DNA of 64,000 bases from SZUA-22 sp963751695 (lineage in GTDB: Bacteria; Bacteroidota; Ignavibacteria; Ignavibacteriales; Melioribacteraceae), in the NCBI GenBank assembly GCA_963751695.1, contig CAVVVP010000010.1, positions 372,001 to 436,000 on the forward strand, given 5' to 3'. Below are positions 1 through 9,126 of this stretch, in pieces. The notes under the pieces are model-generated. The model saw nothing but the letters and a program-made list of their open reading frames with translations. It was not told the DNA's origin and did no database searches. A program made the translations under genes and the position numbers. The first letter of the stretch is position 1, and every line of letters starts with the position of its first letter.

Positions 1-597
1 CTAAGAGCTGAGTATTGCAAATTGGGTTTTTCTTTCTTTGAAAGTTTAAAGACAACAGATGTTACAACAAAATCATGATTAAGTTGATTTTTAAATATAC
101 TATCTCTGTAATTGAAATTACAATCTGATTTTTCAATTATCAAAGTCTCTGAAGAGTTTATTTCGAGGCCATTTACAGAAACAATGAAATCAGAAACTTC
201 GACTCCATAAGCTCCAATATTCTGAATTGGAGAAGCACCAACAGTTCCAGGAATCAATGACAAATTTTCAAGTCCAAACCAATTATTTAAGATTGTATAT
301 TCTACAAATGAATCCCAATCATAACCAGCATTAACTTCAATAATTATTTCATCATCACTCTCAGAAAGAATATTTAATCTCTTTTTGTGAAACTTTCATG
401 ACGATTCCATCAAAATCTTGAGTAAATAGAATGTTGCTTCCCCCACCCAAAATTAGATATTTTTCATCCTTGAATTTTTTTGATTGAATAAGGTTCTGAA
501 TATCCTCTAAGCTTTGAGTTTCACAAAAGTATTTAGCTGAAATATCAATGTTGAAAGTATTGAAATGTAAGAGTGATTGGTTCTCGAGTATATTCAT
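1..597 (-). CDS. murB: UDP-N-acetylenolpyruvoylglucosamine reductase, frameshifted, cut by window edge
   Basis: MurB reduces UDP-GlcNAc-enolpyruvate to UDP-MurNAc, a cytoplasmic step of peptidoglycan synthesis. The first 78 residues show the FAD-binding motif LGGGSNILF and open at ATG 597. That frame stops after KEIKYSF near 361. Dropping one T near 380 restores the family sequence in the next frame (SESDDEIIIEVNAG, then ENLSLIPGTVGASPIQNIGA), which runs off the left edge, so the C-terminus is missing. The restored part holds the conserved PGTVG..P.QNIGAYG block. The break is most likely a sequence error, because the enzyme is normally essential and the residues on both sides are well conserved. 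It is the last gene of the leftward cluster after comEC. Confidence 0.9.
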
Positions 598-654
598 ATA
601 TTAATTTCTATTATTAACTCTCTAAAGTTATAAGTATCCTTAAATAATTAAAAG

Positions 655-3042
655 CTAATTATCTCTCCAGTCTATTTTTATAAGATTCGAACCATCTGAA
701 TTATAAATTATTGCTCCCTCTTCATCGGTTCTATCAATACTGATTTGTGCCTGTTGGAATCTTCTGATGATTTCGGGAGAAGGATGATTAAAATTATTAT
801 CAATCCCAGCACTAATTAGAGCAATTTCAGGATCCACAAATGACATAAATCCCGGTGATGAACTAGTTTTGCTCCCATGATGACCAGCTTTTAGAACATC
901 TACTTGAAGAAATTCACCATATGTTTTAGTTAATAATCTTTCAGCTCTTTTTTCAGCATCCCCCACAAAGAGGAAAGTGTTTTTTCCATGAATAATTTTA
1001 TAAACACCGCTTTTATTATTCGTGTCAAAGCGATTATATTCTGAATTAGTCGTGTCATTTAATATGTACATCCTAGCGTTCCCAAAATCAATAGTTCGTC
1101 TTGAATAGTATTCTACTTCAATCTTATTCTCATAAAGAAGATTCTCAAATTCAATATCTTTCGATAAATTAGTATCCAGTTTTGATTTATAGATCTTTGC
1201 AACCAAACCATTTTTAACCAAGTAGTTAAAACCTTTATAGTGATCGCTATCCATATGTGACACAAATGCATAATCAATCTTTTCAATTCCCAGTTGTTTC
1301 ATTAATGGTGCAATTACTCTTTCACCATTATCAAATGTAGGAGTTGAATTTCCTGCATCTATCAGTCCATACTCCTCATTGGGAAATTTGAGTAAGATCC
1401 CATCCCCCTGGCCAATATCTATCATTAACACTGAAAACTTACCTTCTGGGAGTAATTCTTCGTCATCAATATGTAGATAGATCAAGGAATTTAAAACAGC
1501 CAGAATAAAAAGTAATGATAAAGCGATACGATTTGAAAAGTGCTTTAATGCGTAAAGAAATCCTATGAAAAAAAGATAGTACAAAACTGAGTCCACAAAT
1601 GAAAAACTACCAATAAAGAAATGAGATAATTTTAGTTCTCCCAGCGTAGATACCAAAAAGAATAGAAAATCTGTAATCAGCATATTTGCAGAACTGAAAA
1701 TGAGTGCTCCCCATGTCCAAAATGTGCTCACGATCAATGATAAAATCCCTAAACTTACAATGACACCAATCATAGGGATAACTAATATATTTGCGAGCAA
1801 AGAGATTACCGAAAGCTTATGAAAGTAAATTAAAGTAAAAGGGAGCGTACCTAGTTGAGCTGCAAACGAAACAGCTGAAAACAGTAGCAGATATTTAGTA
1901 AAATTGCTTTTTAAATCTAACTCTTTAATCCATTTACCTAGCAAAGGATAGAACAGCAAGATTGAGAGTACTGCGGAAAACGACAATTGGAACCCGGGAT
2001 TAAAAAGTTCACTTGGATCAATTATAAGAAGTATAAGTGCGGCGATTGACAACGAATTAACTGCATTATAGTTTCTATTTGATAGGAATGTTAATAACAT
2101 CACAGAAGCCATAATAGTTGCTCTAAAAACCGACGGAGGATGATTTGTTATAAGTAGGAAAAGAACTAATCCAGTAATCGTCAAAATTACTCTTACATAT
2201 ATATTTGTTCGATTAAAAAGGAATAAAAATATTAACACAATAAATCCTACATGCAAACCAGAGACCGCTAATACATGAATAACACCAGAGTTAATGAAGC
2301 TTTCTTTTACTCTGTAATCGATCTCGCTTCTGTCTGCTAGAATTAAACCTTTTAAAAGTGAGCCTGAAGTTTTATTATAAATTTTTTCAATTTGGTCAGA
2401 AATATTTTTTCTAGCTAAGAATATTGAATTTAAAATTGGATTAGTACTGCCATCTTCAATCTTCATATATCCGACTGAACCAGCATAAAGTGTTGCCGAT
2501 ATTCCTTTTGTAGTTAGATATTTATAGTAATCAAATTCACCGGGATTTCGCTCTCCCCTTGCTTTATTAATAGTTCCCTTTATGCTGACCTTTTGACCAA
2601 TTCCTAGTTCGTTATATTTTTTTTCTAGTTTTGATCTTTCTTTTTCTTTAATGTTACAGCGTAACAAAATATTTAACTCAGATTTTTGACCCTTAAGTGA
2701 TAATGAATCTGTTAAAATAATTAGATTAAATTTCCCATCATATTTTAAACTTATCTCTTCAACCGTTCCATAGGCAATAGATTTTGTAAGCTTTGTTTTT
2801 GCAAAAGGATATTCTATAGTATGGATATTCCTTGATGAATAGTAAAGTGCCCCAGTTGATAAAACCAAAATGAGAATAATTGGTGTAGTAAACTTTAAAT
2901 TGAAAAATTTATTGAATATTAAAAGTATGATACCGAGTAATACAATTATCAGTAGAGGAACGAACGGAATAATTAAATAATTTTGAATTACTATTCCGAT
3001 AACAAATAGAATAACAAATTTTATCATTGGATACTGCTTCAT
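655..3042 (-). CDS. comEC: ComEC/Rec2-family DNA uptake channel
   Basis: This 795-residue inner-membrane protein matches the three-part ComEC layout. Hydrophobic N-terminal helices at about 5-65 are followed by a soluble domain. A multi-helix competence domain at about 220-510 carries the signature HVLAVSGLHVG. A C-terminal metallo-beta-lactamase-like domain from about 545 shows DIGQGDGIL, SHMDSDHYKG and KAGHHGS. In naturally competent bacteria it passes single-stranded DNA across the inner membrane, and the C-terminal domain may degrade the other strand. The start overlaps the stop of the upstream metalloenzyme gene by ATGA, implying translational coupling. No other competence genes are visible in the window. 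Confidence 0.93.
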   Translation of the reverse strand: MKQYPMIKFVILFVIGIVIQNYLIIPFVPLLIIVLLGIILLIFNKFFNLKFTTPIILILVLSTGALYYSSRNIHTIEYPFAKTKLTKSIAYGTVEEISLKYDGKFNLIILTDSLSLKGQKSELNILLRCNIKEKERSKLEKKYNELGIGQKVSIKGTINKARGERNPGEFDYYKYLTTKGISATLYAGSVGYMKIEDGSTNPILNSIFLARKNISDQIEKIYNKTSGSLLKGLILADRSEIDYRVKESFINSGVIHVLAVSGLHVGFIVLIFLFLFNRTNIYVRVILTITGLVLFLLITNHPPSVFRATIMASVMLLTFLSNRNYNAVNSLSIAALILLIIDPSELFNPGFQLSFSAVLSILLFYPLLGKWIKELDLKSNFTKYLLLFSAVSFAAQLGTLPFTLIYFHKLSVISLLANILVIPMIGVIVSLGILSLIVSTFWTWGALIFSSANMLITDFLFFLVSTLGELKLSHFFIGSFSFVDSVLYYLFFIGFLYALKHFSNRIALSLLFILAVLNSLIYLHIDDEELLPEGKFSVLMIDIGQGDGILLKFPNEEYGLIDAGNSTPTFDNGERVIAPLMKQLGIEKIDYAFVSHMDSDHYKGFNYLVKNGLVAKIYKSKLDTNLSKDIEFENLLYENKIEVEYYSRRTIDFGNARMYILNDTTNSEYNRFDTNNKSGVYKIIHGKNTFLFVGDAEKRAERLLTKTYGEFLQVDVLKAGHHGSKTSSSPGFMSFVDPEIALISAGIDNNFNHPSPEIIRRFQQAQISIDRTDEEGAIIYNSDGSNLIKIDWRDN

Positions 3043-3941
3043 TGATATAGTTCCATAATTGCCGGTTTTATATCATATAGATATTTAATGCGGTTTCTTA
3101 ATTGCTTTGCATTTTTCCCGGCAGTTATTCCAAGTGCAGGATTTAAGGTGTGTCCTCTTGTTGATAAATCTTCTATATTACCATGGTCAGAGCAAATTAA
3201 GAGCGATATATCTGAACCAATATTTTGGAGTAGATAGTTCAAGAATCTGTCTAAATCACTTAGCAATTGTTCCTTTTCAGCAGCAACCCTTCCATGACCA
3301 AGGTGGTCTGTATGGAAATATTCAAAGAGAGTAAAATGATTCTCCGATGATATTCTTATCAACCTTTCTGCAGCAATTTCTGGTTCAACAATTGGGACAT
3401 TATAATCTAACTTATCAACCCATCTTTGATTTGTTATTTCTGCAGTTAACGCTTTACCTTGCATTAAATCATCAACATTATTAAATCTCATTTTTGCATA
3501 TAGCATCATTACGGATGTTACATTTAGTCGCGTCTTACCAGAGTTTATATAGTCAAAAAATACTTGGGGAAATGCATTTGCAAAAAATACTTTCTTTCCT
3601 TTGGATTTTAAGGCGGTAAAAATGTTAGAATCCTCAAGAATTGGTTTTAGTCTTGAGTGAGCATATGGTCCAAAATGTCTATCAATAATTTGCGATGCAT
3701 TCATTCCGCAATAGATGGAAGTTTGGCCAGTTCCGCTCTGTGGAAGGCCCTCAACTTCCATGCAAGCATCAATCGAAAAAACATATTTCTGATTTCTTTC
3801 CAATTTTTGATTACCTAAATAAGGTGTTTCACCAAAATTATCAATAAAGAAATCAAATGGTTTTGTAAAGAATGGATTATTCTTATTGTCTTTCTTCCCA
3901 ATCCCTACACCATCTAAAAATATTACTAGTGTTGACTGCAT
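3039..3941 (-). CDS. alkaline-phosphatase-superfamily metalloenzyme (phosphoglycerate mutase-like)
   Basis: The 300-residue protein opens with IFLDGVGIG, the metal-binding Asp motif of the phosphopentomutase/2,3-bisphosphoglycerate-independent mutase superfamily. It continues with SGTGQTSIYCG, which carries the candidate catalytic Ser/Thr. Later metal-ligand motifs are YFHTDHLGHG and ICSDHGNIEDL. At about 300 residues it is much shorter than true iPGM (over 500), so it is a stand-alone metalloenzyme domain. Its substrate cannot be read from sequence; a phosphatase, phosphomutase or hydrolase role are all possible. It lies between dtd and comEC with a 4-base overlap to comEC. Confidence 0.75.
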   Translation of the reverse strand: MQSTLVIFLDGVGIGKKDNKNNPFFTKPFDFFIDNFGETPYLGNQKLERNQKYVFSIDACMEVEGLPQSGTGQTSIYCGMNASQIIDRHFGPYAHSRLKPILEDSNIFTALKSKGKKVFFANAFPQVFFDYINSGKTRLNVTSVMMLYAKMRFNNVDDLMQGKALTAEITNQRWVDKLDYNVPIVEPEIAAERLIRISSENHFTLFEYFHTDHLGHGRVAAEKEQLLSDLDRFLNYLLQNIGSDISLLICSDHGNIEDLSTRGHTLNPALGITAGKNAKQLRNRIKYLYDIKPAIMELYQ

Positions 3942-3960
3942 CTATTTTTTCTTTCAGTTA

Positions 3961-4410
3961 TCATTTTGATTCTATAAGAATTGTTACTGGACCGTCATTA
4001 TTTATTTCGACATCCATCATTGCACCAAATATTCCAGATTTAACTTTTTCTTCTCCAATATTTTCTTTGACTCTAGAAATGAACTTTTCATAAAGATCAT
4101 TTGCTATTTCCGGTGGCGCAGCTTCAGTAAAACTTGGTCTATTTCCCTTTCTTGCATCACCATAAAGCGTAAATTGAGAAATTACTAGCATCTCACCGGA
4201 TATATCTTTGATTGATAAGTTCATCTTTTCATTGTTATCATCAAATATTCTCAGATTACAGCATTTATCAGCAACAAAATTCAACTCTTTAATGCCATCA
4301 GATTGGCTCATTCCAAGTAAGACTACCATTCCGGGCCCAATTTTTTTAGAATAGTTATTAGAGGGTATATCTACTCCTCCAAAAGAAACTCTTTGGACCA
4401 ATGCTCTCAT
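3961..4410 (-). CDS. dtd: D-aminoacyl-tRNA deacylase
   Basis: The 149-residue length is typical for DTD, the cytoplasmic dimer that removes D-amino acids (and glycine from tRNA-Ala) mischarged on tRNA. It begins MRALVQRVSFGGV, carries the SQFTLYGDARKGNRPSF motif and ends with the second signature NNDGPVTILIES, whose Gly-Pro forms the chirality-selecting part of the active site. Its start overlaps the prmC stop by four bases (ATGA), so the two are probably co-translated. Confidence 0.95.
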   Translation of the reverse strand: MRALVQRVSFGGVDIPSNNYSKKIGPGMVVLLGMSQSDGIKELNFVADKCCNLRIFDDNNEKMNLSIKDISGEMLVISQFTLYGDARKGNRPSFTEAAPPEIANDLYEKFISRVKENIGEEKVKSGIFGAMMDVEINNDGPVTILIESK

Positions 4411-5264
4411 TCTTTTGTCCCAAAAATTATTCTATCAATATTTTCATAATCCTTTTTGATTTCAATACTCTTTAATCCATATTCAATCATCATTTTTTTT
4501 ACTTTTTCTGCTTGCCCCAAACCCAGTTCAAAGTATAGTCTTCCATTTGATACCAGTAAATCATTACTTTCCTTGACTATTTTTTTAAAGAAAGTATATC
4601 CACTGTCTTCATCAGTCACTGCAATTGAAGGTTCAAAACCAACTATCTCTTTCTGAAGTGAGTGATACTCTTCTCGAGAAACATATGGAGGATTAGATAC
4701 AATTATATCAAATTTATTCTTTCCAAAATCTGAACTGAGGTTAAATATATCCTCTTGCAAAAAGTTAACTTGCTCGGATAATTCAAGAACTTTTGCATTC
4801 AATGATGAAACTTTTATTGCATCTTTTGAGATATCAATCCCAGTTAATTTACTATTTGTAATAAACTTTGCTAAAGCTAAGGTGATGTTGCCACTTCCAC
4901 TTCCAATATCCAAAATATTTAAGTAATTATGAGAATTAGCAAATTTCACAATTTCGTCAACCAATATTTCAGTTTCGGGTCTTGGAATTAGAACTGATTC
5001 ATTAACCGTGATGTTCAACCCATAAAATTCAACATTACCTATGATATATTGAAGAGGCTCATATTTTCCCCGTCTAGAAATGAATTCTCTGTATTTTGAG
5101 GTTTCTTCTCCAGAAAGAGGTCTGTTGTATGAAAGATAAAGATCTAGTCGTTTACATTTGAGAATAGAAGATAAAAGTAATTCAGCATTAGTTCTCGCTG
5201 ATTCAATACCTTTTTTTTCTAAAAAGTCGGTTGAGAGGTTTATGGATTCAAGTACAGTGAGCAT
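4407..5264 (-). CDS. prmC: release factor glutamine N5-methyltransferase
   Basis: PrmC methylates the GGQ glutamine of RF1/RF2 in the cytoplasm. The 285-residue protein has the N-terminal helical domain, the SAM-binding glycine loop ILDIGSGSGNITLALA at about 120, and the substrate-glutamine-binding NPPYVSREE motif at about 190. The substrate end of the previous transcription unit is marked by a terminator just upstream. prmC itself overlaps dtd, forming a leftward prmC-dtd-metalloenzyme-comEC run. Confidence 0.95.
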   Translation of the reverse strand: MLTVLESINLSTDFLEKKGIESARTNAELLLSSILKCKRLDLYLSYNRPLSGEETSKYREFISRRGKYEPLQYIIGNVEFYGLNITVNESVLIPRPETEILVDEIVKFANSHNYLNILDIGSGSGNITLALAKFITNSKLTGIDISKDAIKVSSLNAKVLELSEQVNFLQEDIFNLSSDFGKNKFDIIVSNPPYVSREEYHSLQKEIVGFEPSIAVTDEDSGYTFFKKIVKESNDLLVSNGRLYFELGLGQAEKVKKMMIEYGLKSIEIKKDYENIDRIIFGTKE

Positions 5265-5269
5265 ATAAT

Positions 5270-5296
5270 AAAAAAGGGGATATTAAATATCCCCTA
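5270..5296 (-). terminator. rho-independent terminator after the oxidase operon
   Basis: Read on the minus strand, a perfect hairpin (arms GGGGATATT / AATATCCCC) is followed directly by a run of six T. It lies in the 52-base gap between the last cytochrome gene and prmC, so it probably ends the long respiratory transcript. Confidence 0.8.
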
Positions 5297-5316
5297 ATAA
5301 TTAAATTCTAATTAGT

Positions 5317-6663
5317 TTACTTGTATTTCTCTTCATAGACACTGATTATATAATCAGCAACAGCTTCAGCTTGATTCGGTTTAAGTCCTTGATTAGGCAT
5401 AGCTGGGTATTCTGGGTTTACCTTAGTTGGATTGAGGATAAATTCTATAAGCTCATCTCGCTTTCCATCATACTTAACCAATGATTCTTTGTACGGAGGT
5501 CCAACTATCTTTGTCTCGAAATTATGGCATGCACTGCATACACCGTTAAAAATATCTTTTCCACTTACTTTTGCAACATCGACACCTAATGAAGACTTAA
5601 ACTCGTTCTCGTATACCTCATAACTTGCAACTAAGTTTTTAACTTGAAATTGTGCTGAGGTATCGAAGACTGACTGCTCCTTAATACTAATGATAAAGAA
5701 GAGCAACAAGGTAAGTACAAAAGCACCTTTTCGATACCTAACGTTACTCTCTTTGAGCATATAATATAGTTGTATTGAGAGTAACAGAAGAATTGCAAGT
5801 ATAAATATCGTAAGAAGAAATGGTGTAGTACTTAGGGCAACTCGTGGGATTGTAAAAATTTCCAGCAAAAATAGAGTGGGTTGAACAAGAATAAATATCA
5901 TTGCTGTTTTTAGAACAAAATTTCGAATATATTCTGACTCATCTGATTTGTGCTTGGAATATTCTGATCCTGGTTTGAAGAATAAATAAAGTACCGCAAT
6001 ACAGGTAACAAAAATAGATATTGATACAAAATATAAAAATGATATAATCGCTTGAGAAGAAAATATCAAACTGAAAAGCGAGTTATCGACATTCCATGAA
6101 GAAGAATCTCCAGCATACTTCATGGCCCCAATAATTAGATAAATTGCAATGAGTAAAAGGAAGAATCCCAATGGACCAGATTTTAACAAGAGTGAATTTG
6201 TTTTATCTTGATATACTTTAAATTCCTCTGAATTATGAGATTCTCTAGAATCAGCTAAATTAAGTATATAGCTTAATTGAAAGCTATACTTATATGTAAA
6301 AACTAAAATTAAAGCTGAAAAGAGTAAAGCAATTGCAAATATCATGTTGTAATAAACATCAGCACCACTATTCTGTAGAAATTGAGTATAAATAAATGCT
6401 AAACTTAGTGTTGGTACAATCGCCAGACCAAATGCAGCACTTTTACTAAAAGTTACAAGGTCAATCAGCTTCTTTGAGAATTTTATATATTTACTGTTAT
6501 TGTATGCTCTTCCCTTTCTATTGAACATAATTGAAAGAAGAGTAGAACCCAAAAGAACGCTCAAATATGGAAGTAGTATTACTAATGTAAGTATAGCCAG
6601 ATATGACAATACCTCAAGATTGAGAGCAGATTGAGGAAGAGCTATATTTTCTAAATTTTCCAT
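5317..6663 (-). CDS. polytopic membrane protein with C-terminal monoheme cytochrome c domain
   Basis: The 448-residue protein has about eight hydrophobic helices in the first 330 residues. They are followed by a periplasmic cytochrome c domain with heme site CSACH at 376-380 and a likely axial Met in PAMPNQGL near 422. The membrane part has no motif I can name. It sits immediately downstream of ctaB and ends the oxidase operon. A role as an electron carrier or accessory subunit delivering electrons to the oxidase is inferred from that position. The fusion of a large membrane domain to a small cytochrome is less common than a single anchor helix. There is no frame damage. Confidence 0.7.
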   Translation of the reverse strand: MENLENIALPQSALNLEVLSYLAILTLVILLPYLSVLLGSTLLSIMFNRKGRAYNNSKYIKFSKKLIDLVTFSKSAAFGLAIVPTLSLAFIYTQFLQNSGADVYYNMIFAIALLFSALILVFTYKYSFQLSYILNLADSRESHNSEEFKVYQDKTNSLLLKSGPLGFFLLLIAIYLIIGAMKYAGDSSSWNVDNSLFSLIFSSQAIISFLYFVSISIFVTCIAVLYLFFKPGSEYSKHKSDESEYIRNFVLKTAMIFILVQPTLFLLEIFTIPRVALSTTPFLLTIFILAILLLLSIQLYYMLKESNVRYRKGAFVLTLLLFFIISIKEQSVFDTSAQFQVKNLVASYEVYENEFKSSLGVDVAKVSGKDIFNGVCSACHNFETKIVGPPYKESLVKYDGKRDELIEFILNPTKVNPEYPAMPNQGLKPNQAEAVADYIISVYEEKYK

Positions 6664-6675
6664 ACTATAAAATCC

Positions 6676-7557
6676 CTAAAAGTCATTTAATAACAGTTTG
6701 TCGATCGATAATGTAAAAACGACAGCCAGTACATAAATATTTATTTGCATAAATGCTTTTCGATAACTTGATTTATCATAAAAGAATAAAAGGATTTTTC
6801 CTGATGAATAAATTAACCAAACGGCTAGTGATATCAGTATTATTGAAGTAAAAATACTTTTGGAAACTCCAAAAAGTGGGATTAAAAAACAGCTAACTGT
6901 TAATCCAGTTATCCAGACAAAAGTAATTCTCGAGAGTTGAGAATTGTTGAAAATTTGAGTTAATGATGGCAGTCCTGCTTCTTCATAATCTTTTCCGTAT
7001 AATAATAATAAGAGCCAGAAATGAGGAACTTGCCAAATAAAGAAAAACATAGCTAATGCCAGAACTTGCGAATCAAATGGATTTCCTCCAGCAGCTACCC
7101 AACCAATAATTGGCGGCAGTGCTCCGATCAGTGACCCAGGGAATACTGCAAATGCATATTTTCTCTTCAAAGGTGTATAAACAATATTGTACCAAATAAA
7201 CGCTAACCATCCGATAAGCATTGCAGTAATATTGGAACTTAAAACGAGAATTGTTGATCCTAAAATGAAAAACAAAAATGTTATTGAAAGAACATTAAGT
7301 TCTTTTATTCTACCAGAAGGAATAGGTCTGTTTTGAGTTCTTTTCATCTTTGCGTCAACGTCACTTTCTTGAAAATGATTTAACGCTGATGACGACATAG
7401 CAAGAAGTAAAACACCAATTGTGGGTAATATCATTCCAAAATCGATTCTTCCAGATGCTAAGATATATCCAATTGAAGTTGAGAAAGCCACAAAAGATGT
7501 TATTCTAAATTTTCCTAATTCAGATAAGATATTAATATTTTTTACAAATGAATTCAT
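6676..7557 (-). CDS. ctaB: protoheme IX farnesyltransferase (heme O synthase)
   Basis: This UbiA-family inner-membrane prenyltransferase (293 residues, the usual length) attaches farnesyl to heme B to make heme O, the precursor of heme A. The first Asp-rich motif is seen in NHFQESDVDAKMKRTQNRP at about 75. The second substrate-binding loop is around YGKDYEEAGLPSL. Multiple transmembrane helices fill the rest. It overlaps the subunit II gene by four bases. No ctaA (heme A synthase) is visible in the window. Confidence 0.93.
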   Translation of the reverse strand: MNSFVKNINILSELGKFRITSFVAFSTSIGYILASGRIDFGMILPTIGVLLLAMSSSALNHFQESDVDAKMKRTQNRPIPSGRIKELNVLSITFLFFILGSTILVLSSNITAMLIGWLAFIWYNIVYTPLKRKYAFAVFPGSLIGALPPIIGWVAAGGNPFDSQVLALAMFFFIWQVPHFWLLLLLYGKDYEEAGLPSLTQIFNNSQLSRITFVWITGLTVSCFLIPLFGVSKSIFTSIILISLAVWLIYSSGKILLFFYDKSSYRKAFMQINIYVLAVVFTLSIDKLLLNDF

Positions 7558-8189
7558 TCTGAATCAGTTTCCTCTTTCGAAATTGATTTTTTACCGTACC
7601 ATCTATTAAAGCTATCCATTTCCATAACAACTAATTTTGTGTACATCATTGAGTGCTCTAATCCACAAAACTCTGCACAAGCAATATCATATGACCCTGG
7701 CTTTTCGGGATCGATTACCAAAATATTAGTCTTCCCTCTAATTACATCTTGCTTCACTCTGTAGGCTGGAATATACAAAGAGTGGTTAACATCAATCGAT
7801 TCAAGTTCAAGCGCAATTGGTACACCTGAAGGTACGAAAAGTGTATCTGTCTTCAATCCATTCTCATATTCGAATTCCCAAGACCACATTTTTGCAATTG
7901 TTTTAATTGTCATTGCACCATCAGGAACAATTTTAATACCCTTATACCCCATGTATCCAAAATAAAACATTGTGAGTACCAATAAAGTAGGAATTATTAT
8001 CCAAATTGCTTCAAGTGCTGCATTACCATGAATATCACTTGGATTTGCATTCCGTTTTCTATTGTACTTAAAAACGAAGTAAATCATTGTAACTGTAATC
8101 CCAATAAGAAATACTACCGAGATTCCAGTAATGTATAACATTATATTATCAACGTTATCTGCATGTGAGCTAACTTGCGAATAAAGCAT
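7554..8189 (-). CDS. coxB: cytochrome c oxidase subunit II
   Basis: Two N-terminal helices (about 17-40 and 60-82) anchor a periplasmic cupredoxin domain with a complete CuA site: H136, C171, E173, C175, H179 and M182 (CAEFCGLEHSMM). At 211 residues it lacks the C-terminal cytochrome c domain of caa3 oxidases. Electrons must therefore come from a separate cytochrome, probably one of those encoded in the same operon. It follows subunit IV by 7 bases and overlaps ctaB. Confidence 0.95.
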   Translation of the reverse strand: MLYSQVSSHADNVDNIMLYITGISVVFLIGITVTMIYFVFKYNRKRNANPSDIHGNAALEAIWIIIPTLLVLTMFYFGYMGYKGIKIVPDGAMTIKTIAKMWSWEFEYENGLKTDTLFVPSGVPIALELESIDVNHSLYIPAYRVKQDVIRGKTNILVIDPEKPGSYDIACAEFCGLEHSMMYTKLVVMEMDSFNRWYGKKSISKEETDSE

Positions 8190-8196
8190 TATGATC

Positions 8197-8487
8197 TTAC
8201 CTATACAAATAATCTAAATATGTTAATAGAAAAATTACAAAAAGTGTCAGCACAACTATTCCAACAAATATCTTGAACATTGCATTACTAAATTTCAAAT
8301 GCATAAAGAATGTAGAAACCAGTACAACTTTTACAGAAGCAATTGCTAATGCAACAAAAAGTGTATAAGCACCTAAACTTATACCAGCAACAGTGACAGT
8401 CAGAGACGTTAATCCAATCAATGCCAACCATACTAATATGTATGTTGTATTTCCTATATGATGTTCTTGATGATTTTTATCTTCCAA
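8197..8487 (-). CDS. cytochrome c oxidase subunit IV (prokaryotic type)
   Basis: This is a 96-residue protein with three hydrophobic helices after a His-rich N-terminus (HQEHHIGNTTYI). The last helix pair includes VVLVSTFFMHLKF, typical of the small CtaF/CyoD-like subunit that stabilises bacterial oxidases. It lies between subunits III and II with short spacers. Confidence 0.85.
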   Translation of the reverse strand: MEDKNHQEHHIGNTTYILVWLALIGLTSLTVTVAGISLGAYTLFVALAIASVKVVLVSTFFMHLKFSNAMFKIFVGIVVLTLFVIFLLTYLDYLYR

Positions 8488-8496
8488 AACCTAGTC

Positions 8497-9126
8497 CTAC
8501 TTGATTAAATAAAATAATGGGAAAAGGAAAATCCAAATTGCATCAACGAGATGCCAATATAATCCAGCATTTTCCAGTTTAACATAGTTGTCGAATGTTA
8601 TTTTATCCTTTATAACAAATACTAATATGAATGCAAGTACTATCATTCCAATTATTACATGGAGACCATGCAAACCTGTCATCATATAATAAAGACCGAA
8701 GAAGAGAATCTCTCCATTACTTTTATTTAATAGAGTCTCGCTTCCAGGATAATTTCCAATTTCAAATTCATGACTCCATTCGAAATACTTATTAACCAAA
8801 AAGAACATGGCAAATACTAGAGTCATCACTAAATAGAGTATTGATAAAAATTTATTCTTCTTCTGAATAGCGCTTATAGCTAAAACAACTGTTAAACTAC
8901 TGTTTAGTAGGATAATTGTATTCAAAGTTCCAAGACCAACATTCATGTCTAGCGCAGCAAGATGAAAATGATCAGGGTTTTGAAAACGGTAAACGGCATA
9001 AGCCAAGAACAATCCACCAAATAAGAGAAGTTCGGTAAACAAAAACAACCACATTCCAATTTTGGAGCCCTCATCATCTCGATGAGTGTGGCCTTCTGCA
9101 TGGATCGCTTGATTATCCACTGACAT
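8497..9126 (-). CDS. coxC: cytochrome c oxidase subunit III
   Basis: The 209-residue protein has five predicted helices, like short bacterial subunit III. Motifs include KIGMWLFLFTELLLFGGLF near the start and the conserved GLHGLHVIIGM with WHLVDAIWIFLFPLFYL at the end. It overlaps the subunit I gene by 14 bases, indicating coupled translation. Confidence 0.94.
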   Translation of the reverse strand: MSVDNQAIHAEGHTHRDDEGSKIGMWLFLFTELLLFGGLFLAYAVYRFQNPDHFHLAALDMNVGLGTLNTIILLNSSLTVVLAISAIQKKNKFLSILYLVMTLVFAMFFLVNKYFEWSHEFEIGNYPGSETLLNKSNGEILFFGLYYMMTGLHGLHVIIGMIVLAFILVFVIKDKITFDNYVKLENAGLYWHLVDAIWIFLFPLFYLIK

